DNA of 12,575 nucleotides. It comes from Bacillota bacterium. Its GTDB lineage: Bacteria; Bacillota; Clostridia; Oscillospirales; Acutalibacteraceae. A program made the position numbers and the translations under genes. Of the stretch, positions 1 through 6,501 are shown piece after piece. Positions within the stretch are counted from its first letter, which is position 1, and every line of letters starts with the position of its first letter. The DNA lies in contig JAEWWM010000011.1 in assembly GCA_023458915.1 (NCBI GenBank), positions 1 through 12,575 of the forward strand, read 5' to 3'. The notes under the pieces were generated by a model. That model ran no database searches. It worked only from the letters and a program-made list of their open reading frames with translations, and had not been told where the DNA came from.

Positions 1-578
1 TTGAGATGAACGAGGTTGCAGACATTATAAAAAATGCGACATCAAAAAGTTTACTTATTTTAGATGAAATCGGGCGCGGTACGTCAACTTTTGACGGTAT
101 GAGCATCGCGAGGGCTGTGCTTGAATACACTTCAGACACAAAAAAACTTGGAGCAAAAACTCTTTTCGCAACGCATTATCATGAGCTTACAAACATGGAA
201 AGCGAATTTAAAAACATAAAAAATTATAATATTGCGGTTAAAAAACATGGCGACGACATAACATTTTTAAGAAAAATAGTTCCTGGCGCAGCTGACGACA
301 GTTATGGAATTGAAGTTGCAAAGCTTGCAGGAATTCCGCAGTCTATCGTTATCAGAGCAAAAGAAATCTTAAAAAAGCTGGAAGCAGGAGAATTAGCTGA
401 GGAAAATCAAATTTTTAAAAGCGAAAGTAACAGTGTGCAACTTCAATTTTCAGACACTTATTTAAACGAAAGTAAAGTAATGGAAAAGTTAAAAAAATTA
501 AATGTTAGTATCTTAACGCCAATTGAGGCAATGAATATTTTATACGAGCTTATAAAACTTACAGAAACGAAAAGTTAA
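1..578 (+). CDS. mutS: DNA mismatch repair protein MutS, C-terminal part (5' end outside window)
   Basis: MutS recognises mismatched bases as a dimer and uses its ATPase to recruit MutL. Only the last ~190 residues are here. The reading frame is open to the left edge, so the ATG at 6 is an internal Met (family pattern V-E-M before 'NEVADI'). Visible are the Walker B/signature block LLILDEIGRGTSTFDG (residues 16-31 counted from the Met at 6), the ATHYHEL switch loop (55-61), the C-terminal helix-turn-helix dimer region around KLAGIPQSIVIRAKEI, and the usual ending LTPIEAMNILYEL. A QLQF peptide (145-148, bases 438-449) in the linker before the C-terminal tail resembles the QL[SD]LF beta-clamp-binding motif of other MutS proteins; its function here is inferred. 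Walker A and the mismatch-binding domain lie upstream. mutL follows after ~100 bp, the standard Firmicutes order. Confidence 0.97.
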   Translation, partial: EMNEVADIIKNATSKSLLILDEIGRGTSTFDGMSIARAVLEYTSDTKKLGAKTLFATHYHELTNMESEFKNIKNYNIAVKKHGDDITFLRKIVPGAADDSYGIEVAKLAGIPQSIVIRAKEILKKLEAGELAEENQIFKSESNSVQLQFSDTYLNESKVMEKLKKLNVSILTPIEAMNILYELIKLTETKS

Positions 579-679
579 AATTTTTTTAGTATTTTCCCTC
601 GCCGTGAGATGATAGTGAAACACGGATTTATAAAATTTGTAAATAACGCTTAATTTTAAATTTAAAGGAGTTTTTAGGC

Positions 680-2524
680 ATGAAAAGAATTAATGTTTTA
701 GATAAACACGTTGCTCAGTTAATCGCTGCCGGTGAAGTTGTCGAGCGACCTGCCTCAGCTCTAAAAGAGCTTGCCGAAAATTCTATTGACGCCGGCGCTA
801 CGCGAATTACGATAGAAATTAAAAATGGCGGGATTCGGCTTATAAAAATTTCCGATAATGGTAGCGGAATATACAGAGACGACGTAAAAAACGCTTTTTT
901 ACGTCACGCGACCAGTAAATTGCGAGATGTCGAGGATTTAAATAACATAAGTTCGCTTGGTTTTCGTGGCGAAGCACTTGCCTCCATCTGCGCTGTTTCG
1001 AAAACGGAGATAATCACAAAATCAAAGGAAGAAGTGTTCGGAACGCAGTTTTTTATTGATGCCGGAATTCCTGGAAATCTTAGAGATATAGGCTGTGCAA
1101 TCGGTACAACTGTTGTAATAAAAGACCTTTTTTATAACACTCCTGCTAGAATGAAATTTTTGAAAAAAGACGTTTCAGAAGCGAATTTTTGCGCCGGAGT
1201 TGTTGATAAACTCGCGCTTTCGCATCCGGAAATATCTTTTAAATTTATAAGAGATGGTAAAGAAGCTTTATTTACTCCAGGTGACGGAAAAACTGAAGCT
1301 GCTATATACAGTGTTTATGGGAAAGATTTTTTTGACGGTATGGTTCCGCTTGAATATGAACTTGGCGGTGTTAAAGTTTCCGGGTTTGTAAGTAAACCTT
1401 CTGCAGTTAAATCCAGCAGAAGTATGCAAATTTTTTTTGTAGACGGAAGATATGTTAAAAGCAAAGTGGCAACCACTGCACTTGAAGAAGCTTTTAAAAA
1501 TTCTATAATGGTTAGTAAATTTCCGTACTGCGTCATATATATCACAATTTCGCCAAATCTTACCGACGTGAACGTTCATCCTGCCAAAACCGAAATTAAA
1601 TTTATTAATGAAAAATCTATTTTTGAAGCCATTTATTACGGTGTTAAAAATGCTCTTCTTAACAGTAACAGTGGAAAAATAATTCTAGATGCCGAAAGCG
1701 AAAGTCCACTATCTAAAATACAGCTTAAAGATTCTTTCAATTTTCAGAAGTTTCAAAAAATATTTGCGCCTTTGGGAACAATCAAGGATAATAAAGAAAA
1801 TATTAAAAATTTTGATTTTTTTAATAAATCTGAAAAACAAAGCGAAAATGAAATAAAATCTACTGAAGACCTGCCCGTAAGTTTTGAGAAGCAAGCAGTT
1901 AAGCTTCAACAAGAAGTAATTATTCAAGAAAACTCTTTTTTTGAATCTTTAGAGGAAAAAAGCATAAAAATAATTGGCGAAATCTTTGATTGCTATATTA
2001 TTATGGAATGCGAGAAAGAGCTGATTTTAGTCGACAAGCATGCCGCGCATGAAAGGATTATATTTGAAAATTTAAAAAAGAGTGAAGGAGAAGTTGAATC
2101 TCAAAATCTTTTGGATCCAATAATTGTAACCCTTGAAAAAGAGGAATACAGCGTCATACTTGAAAATTTGGATTTAATTTTCCAAGCAGGATATCATATA
2201 GAGGATTTTGGCATAGGTACGGTAATTGTGCGGGGTGTTCCGATGTACATTTTGCTTGAAGAAGTTCCGAATTCCGTTATAGAGATCGCGAATTATTTAA
2301 TAAACAACAAAAAAAGCATAGATACCCAAAAGCTTGATTGGCTTTATCATAATATTGCTTGCCGCTCGGCAATCAAAGGCGGGGAAAGCAGCCCGGACGC
2401 TGAAATTTCTGCACTTATTAAAAAACTTCTTGAAAATCCTGGTATAAAACACTGCCCGCATGGGCGACCAATTTATGTTACGCTTACAAAAAAATTCGTC
2501 GAAAAGCAGTTCGGAAGGGTGTGA
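680..2524 (+). CDS. mutL: DNA mismatch repair protein MutL with endonuclease motif
   Basis: MutL couples MutS mismatch recognition to strand incision. The 614-residue protein has the N-terminal GHKL ATPase: KELAENSIDAGA (E30, N34 at the positions of the E. coli catalytic Glu and Mg-binding Asn), DNGSGI (60-65), RHATSKL, LGFRGEALASI, and the DVNVHPAKTEIKF loop of the transducer domain. After a polar linker (~335-425) comes the dimerisation/endonuclease domain: DKHAAHERIIFE (452-463) fits DQHA-X2-E-X4-E with Q replaced by K, and the partner motifs ACRS (560-563), CPHGRP (592-597) and F-G-R (611-613) at the C terminus are all present. This places it with nicking MutL proteins of organisms lacking MutH. 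QNLLDP (475-480) matches the Q-x-h-L-x-P clamp-binding consensus. The start is supported by AAAGGAG at 664-670, 9 nt before the ATG. The stop overlaps the earliest possible miaA start. Confidence 0.98.
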   Translation: MKRINVLDKHVAQLIAAGEVVERPASALKELAENSIDAGATRITIEIKNGGIRLIKISDNGSGIYRDDVKNAFLRHATSKLRDVEDLNNISSLGFRGEALASICAVSKTEIITKSKEEVFGTQFFIDAGIPGNLRDIGCAIGTTVVIKDLFYNTPARMKFLKKDVSEANFCAGVVDKLALSHPEISFKFIRDGKEALFTPGDGKTEAAIYSVYGKDFFDGMVPLEYELGGVKVSGFVSKPSAVKSSRSMQIFFVDGRYVKSKVATTALEEAFKNSIMVSKFPYCVIYITISPNLTDVNVHPAKTEIKFINEKSIFEAIYYGVKNALLNSNSGKIILDAESESPLSKIQLKDSFNFQKFQKIFAPLGTIKDNKENIKNFDFFNKSEKQSENEIKSTEDLPVSFEKQAVKLQQEVIIQENSFFESLEEKSIKIIGEIFDCYIIMECEKELILVDKHAAHERIIFENLKKSEGEVESQNLLDPIIVTLEKEEYSVILENLDLIFQAGYHIEDFGIGTVIVRGVPMYILLEEVPNSVIEIANYLINNKKSIDTQKLDWLYHNIACRSAIKGGESSPDAEISALIKKLLENPGIKHCPHGRPIYVTLTKKFVEKQFGRV

Positions 2525-2529
2525 TTGTT

Positions 2530-3468
2530 GTGCCTTATAAGCTCATTCCAGTAATTTCCATAGTGGGGCCAACAGCTTCAGGGAAAACTGAACTTGCTGT
2601 AAATTTAGCGTTAAAATTTGGCGGAGAAATTATTTCCGCGGATTCAATGCAAATTTACAAAGAATTTGAAATTTCCACAGCAAAACCTGATGAAGCTCAG
2701 TTAAAAGTGGTACCGCATCATTTGCTTGATTTTTTATCTATAACCGAAGAATTTAGTGTTGCAAATTTTACAGAGCTTGCTCGAAAGTGCATAGAAAATA
2801 TTTACAGTCGCGGGAAACTTCCCTTTTTAGTAGGCGGAACAGGGTTATACATTGACTCGCTTTTGAAAAATATAGATTTTGAAAGTAAAATAAATAAAAT
2901 CAAGTTTGATCAATTTCAAAATTTAAATAACGAAGAGCTTTACGAAATGCTGAAAAAAATAGACCCAGTAAGCGCCAAAAAAATTCATGAAAATGACACT
3001 AGAAGACTCAGAAGAGCAATTGAATTTTTTTATACGTCGGGGTATCCTATATCCAAGCAGATTGACAGATCAAAAAAAGCCAAACCACTTTATAAAATTT
3101 GTAAGATAGGACTTGATTTTAAGAACCGCGATATTTTATATGACAGAATAAACAGGCGTGTAGACAAAATGTTTGAAAAAGGTATTGTGGAAGAAGTAAG
3201 AAAGCTGTCGCAAATTAAATTTAGCAAAACGGCAGGCGCTGCCATTGGATACAAAGAAATTCTTCCTTTTATAATGGGCGAATGCAGCGAGATGGAAGCT
3301 TCTGAAAATCTTAAAAAGGCTACCCGTAACTATGCTAAGAGACAGCTTACTTGGTTTCGGCGTGACAAAGAAATAAACTGGATATATGTTGATGAGTATA
3401 GTGATTTTTTTGAAATTATAAAAATTGCGAAAAATATTATTAAAAATGCTAATTTGATGAATATTTAA
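2530..3468 (+). CDS. miaA: tRNA dimethylallyltransferase MiaA
   Basis: MiaA transfers a dimethylallyl group to N6 of A37 in tRNAs reading UNN codons, the first step towards ms2i6A. The 312 residues match the family length. Seen in order: P-loop GPTASGKT (13-20), SADSMQIY with the catalytic-region Asp, HHLLDF, LVGGTGLYIDSLL, DTRRLRRAIE, the tRNA-binding stretch around RINRRVDKMFEKGIVEE, AAIGYKEI, and RQLTWFRR near the C terminus. Two GTG starts are possible. GTG 2521 overlaps the mutL stop by 4 bp but leaves almost no room after the purine-rich GGAAGGG at 2513-2519; GTG 2530 gives ~10 nt spacing, so I prefer it. The choice changes only three residues. It is translationally linked to mutL and 10 bp from the next gene. 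hfq, often next to miaA, is absent here. Confidence 0.97.
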   Translation: MPYKLIPVISIVGPTASGKTELAVNLALKFGGEIISADSMQIYKEFEISTAKPDEAQLKVVPHHLLDFLSITEEFSVANFTELARKCIENIYSRGKLPFLVGGTGLYIDSLLKNIDFESKINKIKFDQFQNLNNEELYEMLKKIDPVSAKKIHENDTRRLRRAIEFFYTSGYPISKQIDRSKKAKPLYKICKIGLDFKNRDILYDRINRRVDKMFEKGIVEEVRKLSQIKFSKTAGAAIGYKEILPFIMGECSEMEASENLKKATRNYAKRQLTWFRRDKEINWIYVDEYSDFFEIIKIAKNIIKNANLMNI

Positions 3469-3478
3469 AAGGTCTGAC

Positions 3479-4732
3479 ATGAAAAAATTTAGTATAAAAA
3501 AAATTGTAATAACTAGCACTTTTTTTGCTGCGTTTTTATGGGTAGTTTATGTTTTTGTTTCGCATAAATATATGGGTTTGGATATTCAAATTGCCGAAAG
3601 AGGCGAAGTTCAAGATTCTATAGAAACTTTTGGTATTGCCGTGCGCGATGAAATGATTTTAGGTAGCGGCTCTTACAGTAAAGAAAATTTAAAATATCTT
3701 TTCAGTGATGGTGAAAAAATTCCGAAAAATGAAGTAATAGCTGAAATTTATAAATCTCCTGAAGAAGCAAAGGCAAGCTACAGAATTGATAGTATAGATA
3801 AAGAAATAGAAACTCTAAAGAAACTTAGTTTTTCGAAAAACAATATTTCAAGCAACATAAGTTTTATAAATAATCAAATAAATGAGGAAATAAAAAATTT
3901 GCTTGCCGCCACAGATGATGTGAAACTTATTAAAGCAAACAATCATAAACAAAAAATACTATATTTGCTCAGCGAAAGAGAAATAATTTCGGGCAAAAAT
4001 ATTAATCTTGGCGATAAAATAAAAGTTTTAAAAGATGAAAAAGAAAGGCTGCTTTCACATCTGCCTAAAAGCGCATCCGTAATAAATTCACCTGAATCTG
4101 GCGAGTTTGTGAATCATACGGATGGTTACGAAAATATAGTCGATTACAAAAGCATTACTAGCTCAAATTTTGAAAATTTAAATTTTGATGATATTTCTAC
4201 GAGTTCTTCAAACGTTAATCAAATCGGGAAAATAATAAAATCGGAAACATGGTATATTATTTGCAAAATAAGCAATGATGAGTGCTCCAAAATAAACGTT
4301 GGTGCAGAAGTTAGCGTAAGTATGCCGTCATTTGATTTAAGTTTAAGTTTGCCGTTTCGAGTTGAATCGATTGCACAAAAATCCAATACCAGCGATTTTA
4401 TAATGCTCTTGTCGTGTGATTATATGAACAAAGAACTGCTTTCAGTTAGAAAAGAAAAATTCAGAATTAATCTAAAAGAATATTCAGGTATTAAAATAAG
4501 TAAAAGCGCTATTCATAAAAGTAAAAATGAAGGAAATGGCTTTGAAACAGGCGTGTTTGTTAGAAGCGGAAATTATTTAAAATTTAAAAAAGCAAAACCT
4601 ATTTTTTGGTTAGGGTCTGATGTCATATGTTCCTATACTTCCGAAGAAGCAAACGATGAAAATTACATGCAACCAGGAGATAACGTAGTTGTGCGTGGCA
4701 CCACCCTTTATGTCGGGAAGCACGTGAAATAA
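3479..4732 (+). CDS. Membrane-anchored HlyD/RND-adaptor-like protein of unknown function
   Basis: A 417-residue protein with a short basic N terminus and one hydrophobic segment (~10-28), so probably a single-pass protein with its body outside the membrane. After the anchor comes a beta-rich stretch (~33-90: 'ERGEVQDSIETFGIAVRDE', then 'SDGEKIPKNEVIAEIYKS'), which reads like the first half of a barrel-sandwich (lipoyl-like) domain. A helical, Lys/Glu/Asn-rich region follows (~95-195, probable coiled-coil hairpin), then beta-rich segments (~205-415) ending in 'GDNVVVRGTTLYVGKHVK'. This order resembles HlyD/RND periplasmic-adaptor-like proteins that clostridial genomes often carry beside sepF/ylm genes; that assignment rests on layout and recall of the family, not on a catalytic motif. 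AAAGG at 3468-3472 precedes the ATG by 6 nt. It is likely cotranscribed with mutL-miaA. No pump gene is nearby. Confidence 0.6.
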   Translation: MKKFSIKKIVITSTFFAAFLWVVYVFVSHKYMGLDIQIAERGEVQDSIETFGIAVRDEMILGSGSYSKENLKYLFSDGEKIPKNEVIAEIYKSPEEAKASYRIDSIDKEIETLKKLSFSKNNISSNISFINNQINEEIKNLLAATDDVKLIKANNHKQKILYLLSEREIISGKNINLGDKIKVLKDEKERLLSHLPKSASVINSPESGEFVNHTDGYENIVDYKSITSSNFENLNFDDISTSSSNVNQIGKIIKSETWYIICKISNDECSKINVGAEVSVSMPSFDLSLSLPFRVESIAQKSNTSDFIMLLSCDYMNKELLSVRKEKFRINLKEYSGIKISKSAIHKSKNEGNGFETGVFVRSGNYLKFKKAKPIFWLGSDVICSYTSEEANDENYMQPGDNVVVRGTTLYVGKHVK

Positions 4733-4807
4733 AATAAAATTGGATAATTTTGTAGAAATTTGTCTTTATTTATGTAAAATTTTTTGGCAAAATAATAAAA
4801 ATAATTG

Positions 4808-4836
4808 TTGACATTCATTGGTAAAATGACGATAAT
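4808..4836 (+). promoter_or_regulatory. Sigma-A promoter of sepF
   Basis: A perfect -35 TTGACA (4808-4813), a 17-nt spacer and a -10 GATAAT (4831-4836, five of six consensus bases). Transcription would start near 4843, giving a sepF leader of ~90 nt. It shows sepF can be expressed independently of the upstream repair genes. Confidence 0.75.
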
Positions 4837-4850
4837 GTTAACTGTGATGT

Positions 4851-4874
4851 CTGGAGAAGCCGATTTTTCTCCAG
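4851..4874 (+). promoter_or_regulatory. Stem-loop at the 5' end of the sepF leader
   Basis: CTGGAGAA (4851-4858) pairs perfectly with TTCTCCAG (4867-4874) around an 8-nt loop, only ~8 nt after the predicted transcription start. No U-run follows, so it is not a typical terminator. A 5'-end stem of this kind could protect the mRNA or take part in a leader switch; this is inference. A second, bulged stem (GGG 4891-4893 plus TTGAA 4897-4901 with TTCAA 4908-4912 plus CCC 4913-4915) ends 3 nt before the Shine-Dalgarno sequence. Confidence 0.5.
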
Positions 4875-4933
4875 GAAACTGAGTTTTATTGGGTAGTTGA
4901 ATGTTGTTTCAACCCTTTAGGAGGAGTAAAAAA

Positions 4934-5380
4934 ATGCCAGGATTAGTTGAAAAGTTTAAAGAAATGTGGGCGCCTTCAGATGATTATTATGAAGACGAGT
5001 ATGAAGAAGAAAATTATGAAGAGGAAAGTCCGCGTTCAAGATATAAAGAAAAAAGAAATTCTTCTTCCGGAAGCAGAGTTGTAAGCATCCATGCTACAGC
5101 TAAGCTAAAAGTGGTTCTTACCAAGCCTGAACGTTTTTGTGAAGAAGTTAAGAACATAGCGGATGAACTTTTAAAAATGCACACAATAGTACTTAACCTT
5201 GAAGATGTTGTTAAAGCTGAATCAAGGCGCATAATTGATTTTTTAAGTGGCGTTGCATATGCTAACGGCGGAAAAATCAAAAAAGTTGCTACCGATACTT
5301 TTGTTGTAACTCCATGCAACGTTGAACTTGAAGGAAATGATGTTTTAGAAGGTCTTGAAAGTCATGGAGTATATTTTTAA
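4934..5380 (+). CDS. sepF: Cell division protein SepF
   Basis: SepF anchors FtsZ filaments to the membrane and shapes the division septum. The 148 residues show the standard layout: an N-terminal amphipathic helix (MPGLVEKFKEMW) for membrane binding, a strongly acidic Tyr/Glu linker (~17-35) and a basic/Ser-rich stretch, then the compact SepF domain (~48-135) with RVVSIH, the 'IVLNLEDV' strand, 'RRIIDFLSGVAYANGG' and 'DTFVVTPCNVEL'. The start is fixed by AGGAGG at 4919-4924, 9 nt before ATG 4934. An in-frame ATG at 4901 would put that site inside the gene and add 11 residues not typical of SepF. It has its own promoter and a structured leader, followed downstream by divIVA. Confidence 0.96.
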   Translation: MPGLVEKFKEMWAPSDDYYEDEYEEENYEEESPRSRYKEKRNSSSGSRVVSIHATAKLKVVLTKPERFCEEVKNIADELLKMHTIVLNLEDVVKAESRRIIDFLSGVAYANGGKIKKVATDTFVVTPCNVELEGNDVLEGLESHGVYF

Positions 5381-5414
5381 TGTTTTTATGAAATAGTTTG
5401 TTTTAAAAAATTTG

Positions 5415-5439
5415 CAGGTAAAATTTTGATTTTTACTTG
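5415..5439 (+). repeat. Inverted repeat downstream of sepF (weak terminator or operator)
   Basis: CAGGTAAAA (5415-5423) pairs with TTTTACTTG (5431-5439) with one G-U pair around a 7-nt loop. The following sequence is only partly T-rich, so termination would be weak. It overlaps the -35 element proposed for divIVA, so it could instead affect initiation there. Confidence 0.35.
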
Positions 5440-5455
5440 TATATTGGTTTATTAT
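5426..5455 (+). promoter_or_regulatory. Possible divIVA promoter
   Basis: TTGATT (5426-5431), an 18-nt spacer and TATTAT (5450-5455). A TATAGT at 5453-5458 is an alternative -10. Either gives a transcript start near 5461-5466 and a leader of ~145 nt. Weaker than the other promoters in this window, so moderate confidence only. Confidence 0.45.
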
Positions 5456-5463
5456 AGTGTTAG

Positions 5464-5564
5464 ACGTTTTCTTAAATTAGTCAGGATTTTCAAAAAGCGA
5501 GAAAGACGTATGTGGACAACACTTTGGTGAGTGTTGAGCGAAAAGCAAATTTTCTAAAATTTGC
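5464..5564 (+). promoter_or_regulatory. Structured leader upstream of divIVA (three stem-loops)
   Basis: Three consecutive stems can be drawn in the ~145-nt leader. (1) ACGTTTTCTT (5464-5473) with GAGAAAGACGT (5499-5509), one bulged G. (2) CAACACT (5517-5523) with AGTGTTG (5530-5536), perfect, loop TTGGTG. (3) GCAAATTT (5545-5552) with AAATTTGC (5557-5564), perfect, 4-nt loop. None is followed by a U-tract, so none is a terminator. Loop 2 and its flank contain GGTGAGT (5526-5532), which recurs at the ribosome binding site (5599-5605). There is no T-box sequence and I recognise no known riboswitch class. Confidence 0.4.
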
Positions 5565-5608
5565 GTTCATGTTAGTTTTGGAAAGATATCTACTATGAGG
5601 TGAGTTTT

Positions 5609-6352
5609 TTGTTGGGCATAGAAGACATTCGGAACGTGAGCTTCCGCAAGGCAACTTTTGGTGGATATAAACCAGAGGATGTCGACGCATTTATTGATGA
5701 TATTCAAATTTCCTATGAAAAAATACTGCGCGAAAGAGAAAATCTTTTGACATCCGTAGAGGGTCTTAAAAATAAAGTTAATAAATTTTATGAAGAAGAA
5801 GATTCAATAAAAAATGTGATATTAAACGCCCAAAAAATTTCTGAAAAATCCTTAAATGATGCAAAAATTAAAACTACCGGTATGATAGACGAAGCTACTA
5901 AAAAATCCGAAAAAATAATAAATGAAGCTAAAAAAGAAGCATCTGTTCAGGCGGAAATATCAAGTAAACTCAAACTCGAAACCGCTAGGTTAAGGAAAGA
6001 ACTTGAAGATATTTACAAAAAGCACCTTAATTTAATAAACAGCATGTCAAATGAAAATCCAGATGCGGAAAAAGCTGAGGAATCCAATTTAGCTAACAAA
6101 GTGACTACTGAGGAAGTAACAGAAAGCAGAATCTTTGAAACGGAACGCAAGGACAATAATAAAGACATTAATTTTGAAGAAGTAAATCTTGGCGAAATTC
6201 AACCTGGCCCTAATGATATATTTTCTTCGGATAATGTTAATATTCCGCAGCGCCGCAAATTTGAAAATTTAAAATTTGGAAAAGATTACAGTGAAAAAAA
6301 AGAAAACGAAACTTCAGGCGCTTATTCTGGAATATTTCGAAAAAAAAAATAA
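5609..6352 (+). CDS. divIVA: DivIVA-family cell division/polarity protein
   Basis: DivIVA binds curved membrane at septa and poles and recruits division or envelope-synthesis factors. The 247 residues have the conserved N-terminal membrane-binding domain (DIRNVSFRKATFGGYKPEDV), where F17 matches the membrane-inserting Phe17 of the B. subtilis protein, while the neighbouring Arg18 is Gly here. A long Lys/Glu-rich coiled coil follows (~30-145), then a divergent, probably disordered tail ending in FRKKK. GAGGTGA (5597-5603) is an excellent ribosome binding site. It overlaps the upstream in-frame GTG at 5600 and so points to TTG 5609 as the start, which also brings residue numbering into register with B. 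subtilis. The gene ends in a run of ten A (6340-6349) at its stop codon. It has its own leader and a downstream terminator. Confidence 0.93.
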   Translation: MLGIEDIRNVSFRKATFGGYKPEDVDAFIDDIQISYEKILRERENLLTSVEGLKNKVNKFYEEEDSIKNVILNAQKISEKSLNDAKIKTTGMIDEATKKSEKIINEAKKEASVQAEISSKLKLETARLRKELEDIYKKHLNLINSMSNENPDAEKAEESNLANKVTTEEVTESRIFETERKDNNKDINFEEVNLGEIQPGPNDIFSSDNVNIPQRRKFENLKFGKDYSEKKENETSGAYSGIFRKKK

Positions 6353-6382
6353 TAAAACCTTTAATTCAAATTTAATTCAATC

Positions 6383-6419
6383 AGTCTGCTTTTAAAAATT
6401 AAGCAGGCTTTTAATTTTT
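6383..6419 (+). terminator. Intrinsic terminator after divIVA
   Basis: AGTCTGCTT (6383-6391) pairs with AAGCAGGCT (6401-6409), nine pairs with one U-G, around a 9-nt loop, followed at once by TTTAATTTTT. This separates divIVA from the ileS promoter. Confidence 0.85.
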
Positions 6420-6423
6420 GTGA

Positions 6424-6452
6424 TTGAAATCGCGCCGCATAAAATTTATAAT
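6424..6452 (+). promoter_or_regulatory. Strong sigma-A promoter of ileS
   Basis: TTGAAA (6424-6429), a 17-nt spacer and a perfect TATAAT (6447-6452). The start would be near 6459, leaving a leader of ~43 nt before the ATG, with no room for a T-box. Confidence 0.8.
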
Positions 6453-6501
6453 AAGATTTAATTTATAAATTTTAAAAAAACTAGAAAGGACACAGCCATA
6501 T

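Noticed and set aside
602..625. Small inverted repeat CCGTG/CACGG with a 14-nt spacer between mutS and mutL.
   Set aside because: Five pairs with a long loop is within chance, with no U-tract and no promoter beside it.
1268..1579. Open frame on the minus strand inside mutL (similar ones lie inside ileS, sepF and miaA).
   Set aside because: No ribosome binding site or recognisable domain; an antisense shadow of a well-supported gene.
4901..4933. Longer SepF start at ATG 4901.
   Set aside because: The AGGAGG ribosome binding site (4919-4924) lies inside this extension, and the added residues do not resemble SepF N termini.
5461..5608. Possibility that the divIVA leader is a misplaced T-box or other known riboswitch.
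   Set aside because: No T-box consensus, no terminator/antiterminator pair, and no recognisable ligand-binding core.
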